Below are positions 9,941-21,359 of a stretch of DNA of 64,000 nucleotides, piece after piece (position 1 is the first letter of the stretch; every line of letters starts with the position of its first letter). The DNA is taken from NCBI RefSeq assembly GCF_027887165.1, contig NC_077228.1, positions 426,411,535-426,475,534 of the forward strand, read 5' to 3'. The DNA is from Monodelphis domestica. Taxonomy: Eukaryota > Chordata > Mammalia > Didelphimorphia > Didelphidae. Position numbers and translations under genes: made by a program. Below the pieces are notes generated by a model. The model was not told where the DNA came from and ran no database searches. It saw only the letters and a list, made by a program, of their open reading frames with translations.

Positions 9941-12900
9941 AATACCCCCTGTGATCCTATTGGGAGACCAGTCTCCCCAAAAGGATCATGGAAACAAAAC
10001 TAACTTATAAATTGCAATAATTTGTGGATAAAAGGAAAAGAGAACAAAATGAATGATTATTTACAAAAAGCCAATTTGGGGGCAGTCCCCTTTTTCATAA
10101 GAGTATATATTCAAAACAAAAGCATTTCAACCCCCCATAGTTCAACTCACACCCCAAAGTTTAGTCTGGATCTTCTGGTGCAGCATGTGGTCTCTGCAGG
10201 CATCTTCATGGCACCTTCTCCAAACAAGTTCGCCTTCTGGAAGGTAGTCTCTTGTTTCTTATCCTAAAATTGCTCAAATTCAAATCAAAGTTCACAATAA
10301 CATAGTCCCCTCTGAGGTGGATAATAACAAACATAGGGATCACGCAAGGATGCATGCCTGAGTTATGAGGTATATGAATCAATTTGTAAAAAAAATCCAA
10401 AATATCAAAAAAATCCAAATAGAAAAGAAAAAATAACTTGTGGATGAAATATAAAATATCAAAGACTTATGTCTAAAAAAATCTAAGTAAAGGAAAAACA
10501 AATTTATAACAAGTCCTTGAATCAGGACCCAATTAAAATGATTTAAGCAATTATGCATTTACCCAAACAGTAGCCAGGATTACAGAAAGTATCCCACACT
10601 TTGAAAGACAGAAAAGGGATTAGATTTCAGCAGCAAATGGGAGCCAGGATGGAGCCAAAGTGAGATGCTTGATAGGATTCAGAGGAAGTCTTACCTCTGA
10701 CATATATCAAAATAGTCACAACCTTGAACCCCAAACAAATTCAAGTTCTCTTGTCTTGGCTCAAAATTTCATCAATACTACTGGGATTTGGTCTCTTTGA
10801 CCTCATGCTAGATAGGCACTATGCAGGTAGTTCTGTGCTTCTTTAGCACTGTACAGGTGGCTCTTTTTGTATTCCCTTCTTCTGGAATTAGATAGAATCA
10901 TTAAGTAAAGTCCCATAATTTTTTAAATAATCAATGGCATAATTTTTATAGTCTAAAGCTTTTGGGGTATGCATTGACATTAAGGCAAATATATTTTAAA
11001 TTTATATTTCTACAAAATCAAAAAAGTTAAAGAAAATCTCAATATTGGTGATATGTATTTGAAATACAAAAAGGAGAGAGAAATTAAAACTCAAATACTA
11101 TATTGCACATGCAAGGAAAAACAATAATAAAAAAGTTTTAAAAAATCAAATATATATATAAAACAGTGACACACTGTGTCAGCCAAGGAGAAGTAGAATA
11201 CAAAAGTTTCTCACCAAAAATGAGATCCATTTCCTTTTAACTTGTCCATAAACCACTGTGTGAGTGCAAATGATTTTTAGAATAAAACAGTAAAACAGTA
11301 GATAATGCACATTCAAAGAAAGTACCGAAATCCCCCAAATTCACAATAGCCTAGTGAATTACAATAGCAAACAAACCTACTATCATATTTTATATGAGTT
11401 GCTGTGTAACATTTTTAAAAACCTATGAACTGATAGATATTTTTCATATTTTTTTACAGATGTAGCAATTCTTTTAACCTTGGCAAAGATATTTTTAAAT
11501 AAAGTATATTACTGCCATTATTTCAAAATTTGGCAGAAGAGTCTAGAAAAAACCAAAACCTCTGTATTGTTGAGGAAAATCTATTTGGGGTCTAAAACAT
11601 CACTAAGAAATCTAGATTGTTCTGGTGGAAGTAAATTAAACTGAAAAGTTATGCAGAAGCTCTTTTTGACTTCCTGACATATAAAAAACTTCTTTTGATA
11701 GGAACTTCTATTTCGTTCTCTACCTTTAATACAACATTCTATATTGTATATATCTATATCTATCTATATATATATATATATATCATCCATTCAGAAACCA
11801 CTATTTATCTAAAATTACAAGGTTTTGGTCAAGATATTCATGGACTTATACAATGATATTTTGTTCTTCAGCAAAGGTACAAAATAAAGAATCATGTAAC
11901 AAAATAGTATTGATTAGATTAATATTATATGAACTTAACACGATTAAACCTTAAAACAATCAGTAAATACAATAATATCAGCAAATATAAAGGTACAGGC
12001 AGGTAGTGCAAAGTCCTTTTTGCCAATTCCAATAGCCTTGTTTACTAGTAAGGAGAATAAACTGAAGATGGTTAGCAAATAAATCAATGGAAAAGGTTTA
12101 AAATTAACCTTCAAATCTCAGTAAGGTTTTATTATCCATTTAGATTTCTTTTGTCACTTCTCTTAAGTTCATCATACTTGAAGTGTGCAGAATGTGAAGA
12201 AATTCCATATGGGATGTGGTGCAGAAACTGGGCAGGCCAAAATGACAATGGGATATAGGGAGATGCATCTCCCCCTCAGATTGCCAATCAGCACAAAAAC
12301 CTCCAGGATCAGAAGCAAGAAAACATAACCTAAAACTGTAAGCTGTATGAACTCTATCTATAAGGCTCCATGGAAATAAAAGTTGTTTGAAGTTGGCAAG
12401 AAACTGAGCTATGCTTTTTAACAGCATTAATCCCCCCCCAAAAAATATACTGAATGGGGTCTATTTACAGAGTAAACAAGTTAAGAAGCAAAACAGGAAG
12501 GGAAAACAATAGTGTATTTGCATATGAAGGAATGGCATTTTGGTTTGGTGTTTTGAGAGGAGAGAGAAGGTAAAAGCAGTCTTATTTCCCCAAACTGACT
12601 TTAAATCCACTGATTTCTAACTGCCCTCCCTGGAAAAACCTTCTAAACCTAGTAACAGCCTTCTAACTAGGAGTCCAGGGTCAGCTTTAAAAAACCAGCT
12701 TGAAAACTAGGAGTGGGGTTGCTTTTCTCTACTCTGAAAAATGACTAGGGCAGGCTGGAAAAACCCAGGTGGAGTGGGGGGTGGGGTGGTCAAAAGAATT
12801 GGGGATATCTCACTCTCGATGCAGACTGGAATCAGAGATAGCAGTGGGAGGCAGCAGTGGAGTAGCACACTGGACAGGTGCACATGGGGGTGGCAGGAGT

Positions 12901-13086
12901 AGGGGGGCTGGGAGGTAGGAAGCAGGAAAACAGCAGCAGTGGTGGTAACAGCAGTCAGAGTGTGGAGCAGCAGCAGCCACAATGGTATGATGGCTGGTGG
13001 GCTGGGTAACTGGCAAAAAACTTACTTAACTGAAAACCTCTCTTAAAAATATTTGACAATTCTGTCCTTCCGTGGTTGTCCATAAG
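9941..13086 (-). mobile_element. internal region of the LTR retroelement (no intact gag/pol seen)
   Basis: This 3146-bp segment lies between two matching LTRs. Next to the 3' LTR, the minus strand has a short purine run (ACAGGGGGTA) that could be a weak polypurine tract. Next to the 5' LTR, TGGACAACCACGGAAGGA (13065-13082, minus) begins with TGG four bases from the LTR, as a primer-binding site would, though I cannot name its tRNA. I find no protease, reverse transcriptase or integrase motif in any frame. Minus-strand frames at 12140-12427 and 12707-12982 match nothing familiar. It may be a non-autonomous element or a degraded copy. Confidence 0.65.
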
Positions 13087-13334
13087 TGTGGGTTTTTTAA
13101 TTAATATTCAATAACTAAGTATTATATTTTATAAAGTTTTATTAATAATAATGAAAGTAAAAGAACTACCTTACTCAGCTCTGGTTGCAAGAGAAGAGAG
13201 AGTGAGGAGTTACAGCAAACTTAAATACAACCACACAAACATGAAGATGCAGGAAAAGGGAAAAGGTTTCTAGGTTATACAGAAAGGATTTGGGGGTAAT
13301 ATAGTTTTTAGGGGTTTAAGAATTTGCAACTATA
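13087..13334 (-). mobile_element. LTR (5' LTR of a minus-strand LTR retroelement)
   Basis: Partner of the LTR at 9697-9940, 248 versus 244 bp. The bases just outside are CACAGT (13335-13340), against CACAAT before the other LTR: a 6-bp target duplication with one change. Six bases is typical of class II (ERVK-like) integration. Confidence 0.82.
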
Positions 13335-13362
13335 CACAGTTTTATCTTTTCTTATCCTGCCT

Positions 13363-13658
13363 AGAGTTCAGATCTGACTACAGCATGATGCCCCATACAT
13401 CAATCAGTAAACTCCAGTAGTTCTCTATTGCCTCCAGGAATCCAAAATAAAATTCTCTGACTTTTAAAACCCTTCATACCCTGCCTCCTTCCCTTTTGTG
13501 TCTTCTTACTCCTTCCTTCCTTCCATGTATTCTATGTGACACCAGCCTCCTTAATGTACCTGCATCTAGGCGATTCTGGGATATTTTCTACTCACTGACT
13601 TACCTCCCCAGAATATTCTCCCTCCTCATCTCTATCCCTTTAACTGGCCTGCTTCAAT
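13363..13658 (+). repeat. L2 LINE, left part, split by an LTR
   Basis: L2 blocks run in order: AACTCCAGTAGTTCTCTATT, GCCTCCAGGAATCCAAAATA, CTTCATACCCTGCCTCCTTC and TCTCCCTCCTCATCTCTATC. The element breaks at the CAAT duplication (13655-13658) and resumes after 15315. Confidence 0.72.
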
Positions 13659-14300
13659 TGTGAAGACTGGATTTGGCTCTCTCATAATTGTAACAATGAA
13701 GGTACTTAGTTCTTCCTTGAATGTGAAGATTAAATTGTAATCCCCTATCTATTTTTAGATTTTAATCCCTAAGGTGTAAACACAGTACTTAAAATTGATC
13801 TACCCATTTTGGATTTTAATCACAAAAAGGTGTGAACACTCATTTCATACACTATGACCCACATGTGAAAGAGTGGGCAATTCTGGAGTGGAGTGTCGGC
13901 CATGATTGGTAGATATAAAATTTAGGGGAAGTGACACAACTGAAAAAGGTCTTTAAAAGTGGAAACAGAGACATACTTAGAGGGGACACTCTGACTTGGC
14001 CATGGAACTCAACCCTGGAGGAGCTTGTGCAGGAGACCTCAGACTGCTTTCCTCTTAGATGGTGACCATGGATTTGGCTCTCTCATAATTGGTGAGTGTA
14101 AAGGCTGACTTCCTTCCTTGCCCTTTCTGGTATTAAGGGTAAAAAAATGTTTTATACTCACCTGATCTCGCAGTTGTGTTTTGAACTGCTGAGTTAGATG
14201 CTTAAAAGATTGACTTAAGGAGGTAATAAAGAGAGAAAGAGGAAAGAAAAGTTTCACAGAGATTTGAGGGTACTCCACAACCTTTGTGGATTAGCCAGAC

Positions 14301-14990
14301 TGTTAAGGGTAAAATTAGTGTTGTTAACTGATTATATTATATTAGTGTTTGCCAGAGATTAAAATTCAATCCCAATGAAATACTCAAGTCAGTTTGGGAT
14401 TTTTATGGTGGTTTATTTACAATAGTAGGAAGAAATTAAGAAGAGAGAGGGAAAGGGTATAAGATTTCTCTGGCTTAGCCTAAACCAAGGGAAGTTCAGA
14501 AGCCTCAGCCAAAGGGCCTTCTCAGACGATTAAATCTAGCTAGGCTTCCAGACACAAGGCCTCCTCCAAGATGAGGGGCCTCCTGGAGGATAGTGCTTTT
14601 CAGGAGGTCAAAGAAAGGAGGAATCAGCCTTACCACTCACCAAGGTCCCCTAAACCACCCTACAGAGCCAAATGCTGCCAGCATGCCAAAACGCCTCCCA
14701 GAGCTCCCAATGCCGCCAAGAACTCCCGAAGTCGCAGAGAGAGTGAACACAGGAAGTGACATGGAATATATAGGCAGTTATTTACATCACTTCCTGCATC
14801 TCACATGTACCAATGGTAGCTTAATATTGGCTTAGGATAGCCCAGGGAGTCAATCATTTGTTTCTGATTTGTCACTTGCTATCACGTGTTGGTCATAGGC
14901 CTTCCTCCCTGACACTCAATCCTGGGGGTGTATACATTCCTGGTTGCTAGAATTCTAAAAACTAAGCAGGGTGAAGTAAATCTAAAATTC
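14301..14990 (-). mobile_element. probable nested LTR, minus strand
   Basis: On the minus strand, a TATA box (plus AATATATAGG at about 14765-14774) is followed about 350 bp on by AATAAA (plus TTTATT near 14412). A U5 then resembles the U5 of the surrounding plus-strand LTR in reverse complement. Exact ends and target duplication were not resolved. The Arg/Pro-rich open frames at 14571-14835 fall inside and are not genes. Confidence 0.5.
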
Positions 14991-15091
14991 ACACTGGAGG
15001 CATGAGCCTCCGGAAAAGGCCCATCATCTTGAAACTCCTTTCCCCCTTAGAATTGCTACCTGGGTCAGAGGAAGCTGGAGCTCACTCACTC

Positions 15092-15093
<2 letters not shown>

Positions 15094-15173
<80 letters not shown>
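15094..15173. repeat. (TC)n microsatellite
   Basis: An 80-bp, practically perfect TC repeat inside the plus-strand LTR. Confidence 0.97.
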
Positions 15174-15175
<2 letters not shown>

Positions 15176-15315
15176 TTTCTCTCTTCCTTAATATCTTCCC
15201 TCTGTTGTAAATTAAACTACCATAAATTCCAGTTTACTTTAGTAATTCTTTTTGGTATTTAGAAATTAAATTCCTGGCGACCAATTAAAGATTCAGTCCA
15301 ACCATAAAACTAACA

Positions 15316-15560
15316 CAATCTCACTTAAAGTCTGGTCTTCTGAAAAAATATTTTCCCAGTTCTGATTGATATTAGAGCTCTCTTTTTGACATTATCTCCA
15401 ATTATCCTGAATATATAATTTATTCATAATCGTTTACCTATTGCCTCCTCCATTACATTATAAACTTCTTGAGGGGAGGGACTGTTTTTGCCTTTCTTTT
15501 TATCCTCACAGTTCCTGACATCCTTAATAAAAAAGCACTTAAATGAATTTTGCTTTGACT
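15316..15560 (+). repeat. L2 LINE, right part
   Basis: It resumes the L2 interrupted at 13658: ATTATCTCCAATTATCCTGA, then TTGCCTCCTCCATTACATTA and AACTTCTTGAGGGGAGGGAC, ending with CCTTAATAAAAAAGCACTTA. Confidence 0.72.
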
Positions 15561-15679
15561 TAATATTTCAAGCAATCCTGTATGAATTTAACATAAGTAT
15601 GAGACACAACTTTTTGGAAGAGAGTCTCTTTGCTGGCATTTTGCTCTCTCAAACCAAATGCCTCTTTTTTAAAAAAAAA

Positions 15680-15900
15680 GTCAACTTTTATTAAATATTT
15701 ATTAAGCTCTTTTTAGGTACTAAGTGCTGAGGATACAAAGAAAGGTCAAAATAATTCTTGCCTTCAAAGAGCTCACTTTCTAATGGGGAGCCATTTTGGA
15801 AAAGATCATGTACAAAAATATCTATTCAGGGTAAATGGAAGGTAATCTCAGAAGGAAGGCAAAGTCAACCAACAATAAGCATAGTGAAATTCTAAGCCCA
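15680..15900 (+). repeat. ancient mammalian repeat (AGTGCTGAGGATACAAAGAA type)
   Basis: The order TTTATTAAGCTCTTTTTAGG, AAGTGCTGAGGATACAAAG, then TTCAAAGAGCTCACTTTCTA is shared with copies near 26905, 34190, 55815 and 57230 in this window. I cannot name the family with certainty. Confidence 0.6.
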
Positions 15901-17030
15901 CCACAATTTTTAGTTGATTGTGTTATCGTAAAAATGTAGAAACATTTGCCAAAGCTGGCCTGTTTTCATTATACTAACCTTATCAAGGATGCCCTTGTTC
16001 TGTGAATAGATTAATTTCATAAAAATTTTGTATAGATGGGAAAATTGGTACATTGTTCAATAGCTATTAATATTCCTCTAGTCCATTTTTTCCCTGTTAA
16101 TATCAAGATCTGGTTTACTTTATTTCTAAGCCTTTGATTTCATCTCCTCTTTCATAATCTTGAAAATATATATCTCAATGCCTTCATTATTATTTCACCA
16201 ACAGCACAAATTTCTTCTTTGTATATATGTGATCATATATTTAGAGCTGAAAGAGACCTTATAAGTTATCTTGTCCTTTCACTCTGTTATATAGATGATG
16301 AAACTGAGGTCCAGAGAAGTTAAGTCACTTGTCCAAAATCTTTAAGGAGCATGTAACAGAACAGGTATTTGAAACCAGGTCTTCCGCTTGCAAAGCCAAT
16401 TCTTTTTCCACTGTATTAGAGGACTTCATGTTTTAGTCCATCTAATTTCTCTTCTTTGCTTGCTTCAATTCCTCTCCATTTCCTCCTGTAGCTCATCTGG
16501 AACTTGATGTTACCTTCTATATATGGTGACTCTGCTGTCCATGATGGTGAAAAAGAGTTTGTAATTAAAAATGTTTACTGTTTTCCATTTTCAAAAGTAT
16601 GATTATTGCCCTTCCAGTTCTATCTTTAAATACACTTGGGATAACTTTACTTAGCTGTATTTCTCACTGAGACTTCTTTAAACTGATTTTTCTCTCCATG
16701 GTTTCTCTTGATTTTATATGAAAACATTGTTCAGAATTTTCCACAGTCCTTCTAGATGTGATTTTACAAATGGTTGCTATTCTAAAACTATACCACTTTT
16801 GAATTTCTCTGGAACTCTCCATCATATCTTCTTTCCCCAGGAAACTCATTATCAGGAAATCTCATTATACTACAAGATTCAGTTAGTCTGTTACAAATAT
16901 ATCATTAGTAACTCTGTAGCTCTGAAAGGTAGTTGGAAGAGAGGGCCATGAGCTCTAGGACTTCTGTTTAAGAAAAGGGGTTAGCACAGTCTTCTCCCCA
17001 TTTTGCACCAGCAACTCTGTTCTTATATTT
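15901..17030. other. unique DNA with one MIR-like remnant
   Basis: A minus-strand MIR core lies at about 16295-16425 (GATGATGAAACTGAGGTCC, TTAAGTCACTTGTCCAAAAT). The rest shows no feature; frames at 16664-16951 have no domain. Confidence 0.5.
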
Positions 17031-17225
17031 CTCCATCAAACAACACCTGAACTGAGTACCCCCGTCCCCTCCTTGTTTGCAGCTTCCTTTTATGTGTTGT
17101 CTACTACCAAAAGATTATAAGCTTGATCAAAGACTGCCTTCTTTATAAAACTGTATCTCTGTCCTTAGTAGTACTTAGCATAGTGATTGGCACATAGTAG
17201 CTGACTAATAAACATTTATTGATCG
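17030..17225 (+). repeat. L2-like 3' end
   Basis: Typical tail order: AGATTATAAGCTTGATCAAA, CTTAGCATAGTGATTGGCAC, ATAGTAGCTGACTAATAAAC, then ATTTATTGATCGACTAA. Confidence 0.7.
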
Positions 17226-17939
17226 ACTAAATCTAAATAAGTTGTCTTTGACTACTTCATCACTTCACTTTGATACTAAGTCAAGTGATTCTGGGCTTAG
17301 GCAGATTTTAGACTCTTTTGGTCTACTTTTTTCATTCATTCATTCATTTATTTATTTTAATTAAACTTCCATGTAAAAGTATTCTATTTGATATCAATAC
17401 ATTATCCTTCACCCATTTCCTACTTTTTTAACATTAATAAATTATTTAAATAGATCAAGTTAGAGGTTTTTGTGTTTTTTTTTAATTGCTGGCCAAATTT
17501 TCTCCTTTTATTCTTTTTTAAAATTTTCTATTTTTTATTTTTGCTCTTGCAAGTTGGTGGTTGGAGTGTACTCAGAAAACTGATTAAGCAATCATTCTCA
17601 CTTGTACTGAATCATTCCTTTCTGTTAAAATAATATCTATTTCATAGTTTATGTTATTTCATCTTATACCATGAACTATACTGTTCTTTTCTTGAAAAAA
17701 GGAAAGATAATGTAAAGTTTTGAGAATTCTATTTGATATACCAATCTTTGGATGATTTTACCATGCCCATGTAAGTTTATTATAAGAATAACCTTATCAT
17801 TCTGTAAGATCTCATCAGTCTTGGTATCCACCTCATCCTTGTCCTCTGCCTCTCTAGTTGGAAGGTGGGGCCATGAACTCCAGACTTCCATTTAAGGAGA
17901 GAGCCCAGTACAGAAATCTCATTTCTCCCCAAGATACAG
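17226..17939. other. no gene; short (TTCA)n run
   Basis: TCATTCATTCATTCATTTAT occupies about 17331-17355. T-rich DNA follows. Frames at 17676-17971 are undistinguished. Confidence 0.5.
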
Positions 17940-18140
17940 GACTTTGGGACTTCTCTGCCTGACTTCACCATGCCCCTCCATAGTACCTTCTTCCCACCTC
18001 ACCTTTTCAGCTTCCTTATGTATTTTATCTTTCCCCATTAAATTGTTAAGTCCCTTGAGGTTAAAGGGCTATCTTCTCTCTTTGTATCCATATTCCCAGA
18101 AATTAGGACAGTACCTGGACCATAATAGGAGGTTAATAAA
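17940..18140 (+). repeat. L2-like 3' end
   Basis: CTTCCTTATGTATTTTATCT, CCATTAAATTGTTAAGTCCC, TTGAGGTTAAAGGGCTATCT, then AATTAGGACAGTACCTGGAC and GGTTAATAAATG follow the L2 tail pattern. Confidence 0.65.
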
Positions 18141-18449
18141 TGTCTTTTCATTGTTGACTATCCTACTTTTGAACCATATTTCCAAGATATTTTTACTATC
18201 TTCCTGCTTATGTATTGTACCTTTACATTAAAGTGTCAAAGTGTCAATGTGTTGATTTCTTTTTGAGAATGTCTCTACTTTTTTATCCTCTGCAGTAATG
18301 ATAGCATACAAGCTAAAATTATTTTAATAGTAGTCTTTTTTTGCAAATATTTATCATAACAACAATAATATTTGAATAAATGTAAAATCAACTCTAACAC
18401 TTTTATTTCCTTCTCACATGAGAAAAAGTAATTCATGTTATCATGTAGA

Positions 18450-18720
18450 TACTTCTTTTTTTTATTTTATTTAATCAAATGATTTAGAATATTTTTCCAT
18501 GGTTACAAGATTCTTGTTCTTTCCCTACCCTCCCCCAGACCTCCTCTAATAGCTGACATGCAATTTTCCATGTTCATTGATCAAGACCTATTTTCATATT
18601 ATTAATATTTGTACTAGAGTGATCACAACTTCCTTTTATCACTAGATTTTATTTATAGTAATGAACATAGAGCTGAAGTAGAGAGAATATTAATATTGAT
18701 GTGATTCAGTTTCTTCAGTA
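18450..18720 (-). repeat. L1 3'-end fragment, antisense
   Basis: T-rich start, then AATCAAATGATTTAGAATAT, TTTTTCCATGGTTACAAGAT and CCTACCCTCCCCCAGACC. The layout matches the antisense L1 3' ends at 58.9 and 61.1 kb but is more diverged. Confidence 0.6.
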
Positions 18721-18753
18721 GTATATCTATCCATTGGATTTTGGATGTGTTTC

Positions 18754-18838
18754 ATATTTAGAGTGATAACAGTTTATAGTTCCATAATCTAAAATTTGTG
18801 AGATTATGAAACTATAAACCCATTATCACTCTAAATAT
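18754..18838. repeat. near-perfect palindrome (37/38-bp arms, 10-bp loop)
   Basis: The left arm at 18754-18790 (starting ATATTTAGAGTGATAA) and the right arm at 18801-18838 are reverse complements, except for a 3-4 base internal disparity and one mismatch. The loop is AAAATTTGTG. It could be a small palindromic DNA transposon (MITE), or a fold-back that would form a pre-miRNA-sized hairpin if transcribed. Confidence 0.85.
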
Positions 18839-19540
18839 TTTATTTTTTTACCATTTTATTTTATAGCTTACCAGGGCTAAAGATGAATCATCAAGTGGCT
18901 AGTCTTCTAGAATTTAGTTTTTCCCAATTTATCCAGGTCTAACTTTCAGAAGAAATAAGCAGGCTGTTCTGAAGAACTATATTAAAATTTGTTTTTAGGG
19001 TGGTAGAACTTGCTAGAATTTTGTACCAACATGGAGTAGTCTTCAAAAACCTAGGGTCATCTCCAGGTCATGATGAGGCATTAGAATTGAACTTTGTGAA
19101 GGAGAGTATATAAACTATATTTATATCTATACATATAAACTTTTAAATTTAATGTATTCAAAATTATCCATTTTATACCTCACAGATATGTATAAAATGC
19201 ATACCAGTTTTTATAACACTCATTAAATATCATACATTTATTAAGCACCTACTGTAGGTAAAACACTGTATCACAAAAACTTGGAACTTGGGATAGAACC
19301 AAAAAAAATTTTAAATTCCTACTTTCAAGGGACTAACATTCTATAGAATTTATTTATATATATAAAACTATTTCTTATTTCTACTTACCAGCTCTTTCTT
19401 TTGAGTTGTAAATATACAAGCCATTCTTCTAACAATATTTCTGATCTATATACAATGTTTTCATAGTTCTGCTTATTTTAGTCTTCATAATTTCATGCAT
19501 GTTTTTCCACATTTTTCCAATATTAACCTGTCATTTCATA
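18839..19540. other. no gene; short repeat debris
   Basis: TTTAATGTATTCAAAATTAT at about 19147 recurs inside the antisense L1 at about 20143, so a small L1 scrap is present. Nothing else recognised. Confidence 0.45.
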
Positions 19541-20190
19541 CAGCACAATAGTATTCTGTCACAATCATATGTCACAACTTGTTTAACCATTCCCTAATTG
19601 ATGGTAATCCCTTCAATTTCCAGTTCTTTGCCACCACAAAGAAAGCTGCTATAAATAGTTAAGAACATGTGGTTTCTTTTCTTTTTTCCTTAATCACCTT
19701 AGGAAATATACCTAATATTGATATTGCTGGGTCAAAAAATATATACAGACTTGGGTCAGTTCACAATAACTAACAGTGTGTGTCCCTCACATCTCCTCCC
19801 ATGTTTACCATTTTGTCTTTTTATCATTTTGCCCAATCTGATAAGTGTGAGATGATACCTCAGAAGTTTTTTGATTTGCATTTCTCTAATCAACAATGAT
19901 TTAGAGCATTTTTTCATTGTTATATAAAGCTTTGAATTCCTTATCCAAAAACTGTTTGTTCCTATCTTTTGACCAATTATCAGTTGAGAAATGTCTAGTA
20001 TTCTTATGTAATTACAAAGTTCTCCATAGATTTTAGATGAGTCCTCTATCTGAGAAAAAACATCTATAAAATTTTATCCCAACTTACTGCTTTTCTTCTA
20101 ATCTTGGAGAAATTAGTTTTATTTGTACAAAACCTTTTTAATTTAATGTATTCAAAATTATCCATTTAACAGCTCATAGGCATATTTCTT
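19541..20190 (-). repeat. L1 ORF2/3' fragment, antisense
   Basis: Landmarks of the antisense ORF2 end appear in order: CACAATAGTATTCTGTCACA, ATTCCCTAATTGATGGTAAT, TTGCCACCACAAAGAAAGCT, GTGTGAGATGATACCTCAG and TTTGATTTGCATTTCTCTAA. Confidence 0.75.
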
Positions 20191-20212
20191 TCTATAGTAA
20201 CAATTTTATAGG

Positions 20213-20445
20213 AGATAGGTAGGTGGCACAGCAGATAAATACTTGTCCTGAAGTCAGGAAGACCCAAGTTCAAATCCCACCTCAGACACTTACTAGCTAT
20301 GAGACCCTGGGCAAGACACTTAACCTCTATTTGACTTAATCAATTGGAAAAGGAAATGGAAAGTCATTCTAACATCTTTGCCAAGTAAATCCCATGGACA
20401 GTATGGTCCACTGGGTCACTAGGAGTCAGACATAACTGAACAAGC
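20213..20445 (+). mobile_element. MAR1-type CORE-SINE
   Basis: Head GATAGGTAGGTGGCACAGC, CCAAGTTCAAATCCCACCTC, GAGACCCTGGGCAAGACACT, TTTGCCAAGTAAATCCCATG and a terminal GAGTCAGACATAACTGAACA. Nearly complete. Confidence 0.85.
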
Positions 20446-21359
20446 AATTTTATGTTTAAACTCTAAACAATAGTGATTTGCAAATGTACATGCACTCCCA
20501 AATAGCATTTAATTATGAAAAAGCTATTAATTTTATTGTCTGGAATGTTATGTACTGCTAGTGGGATCTCTATTTTCCTTCTTGTTTATCTTTTACTATT
20601 CTTCCTTCATACCTGGATAAATTGAAGTCGCCTACAATTATTGTAGTACTATCAATATCTTTTGCATTTGATTAGCTTTCCTTTAAGAATTTCATGTCTA
20701 ATGTTTGAGTGTGTGTGTAAATGTTTGAGTAATGTAATGTTTGAGTGTGTGTGTAAAACCTTGATGATTTTAAAATCTTGGTCTGTAGATGCAAGCATTA
20801 GGGAGTTTACTCTTTTTTCTTGCCTGATAATGCCCTATCTGAAATTTCTGATTGTAATCTGTTTTAAGGGGGAGAATTGCCTAAAGTATGAAAAACTTTT
20901 TCTATTCTCTCTTTTAAATTGGTGCATTTCTTTAAGTTTTAAATTATTGGGTTTTGTTTGCTCTTCCATTTTAGCTTCCTCTTATATTTTACTAGAGAAT
21001 TTAATAAAATCATAGTTCAGGTCATTATTTTTGTGTTTCCCCCAAATAAATTGTGTTTTTTATGTTCCTTTTTTGGCTCTTTCAAAACTTTTAAAACAAA
21101 TTCAAAGGTTTTTGTTTTGTTTTATTTTTTGTTGTGCTTACTTTAAAATGATCTCTAATCTCCTGAAGCAAATATTTTTAAGTCTGAAAAAACACAAATT
21201 CCCTGAATCTACTTATATTGTTACTCTCTCTTTTTAACCTTTCCTTTCCCTGACCACCACTAGCTCCTCCTTGGCCCATCAAGTCCCCCATACAGCCCTT
21301 AGTTTGAACAACATTAATCCATAGTACTCTTTTATTTTCTTTAATTTCTTTTTTTTTGA
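20446..21359. other. T-rich DNA with a short duplicated TG-rich unit
   Basis: TAATGTTTGAGTGTGTGTGT occurs twice in tandem near 20699 and 20733. The open frame at 20662-21015 spans this duplication and has no recognisable domain. Part of this stretch may be diverged antisense L1. Confidence 0.45.

Larger units (their letters stand above)
13659..15315 (+). mobile_element. LTR element inserted in L2, with a nested reverse LTR
   Basis: It begins TGTGAAGACTGG and ends AAACTAACA, and is flanked by the 4-bp duplication CAAT (13655-13658 and 15316-15319), which fits class I ERV integration. A TATA-like AGATATAAAATT lies near 13911, and an ATTAAA-type poly(A) site near 15213 is followed by a short U5. 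It appears to be a solo LTR enlarged by a nested minus-strand LTR and a (TC)n expansion. No viral gene is present. Confidence 0.7.

Noticed and set aside
12707..13016. Minus-strand Leu/Pro/Thr-rich frames inside the LTR element, possible envelope-like leader
   Set aside because: No cleavage, fusion or transmembrane pattern beyond low-complexity composition; not enough to call a viral gene.
14571..14835. Arg/Pro-rich plus-strand frames
   Set aside because: They fall in the GC-richer part of a nested LTR on the opposite strand; no domain.
20662..21015. 117-codon open frame
   Set aside because: It includes a tandem DNA duplication (the peptide repeats a FECVCK-type unit) in T-rich DNA; the hydrophobic content is what such DNA encodes by chance.
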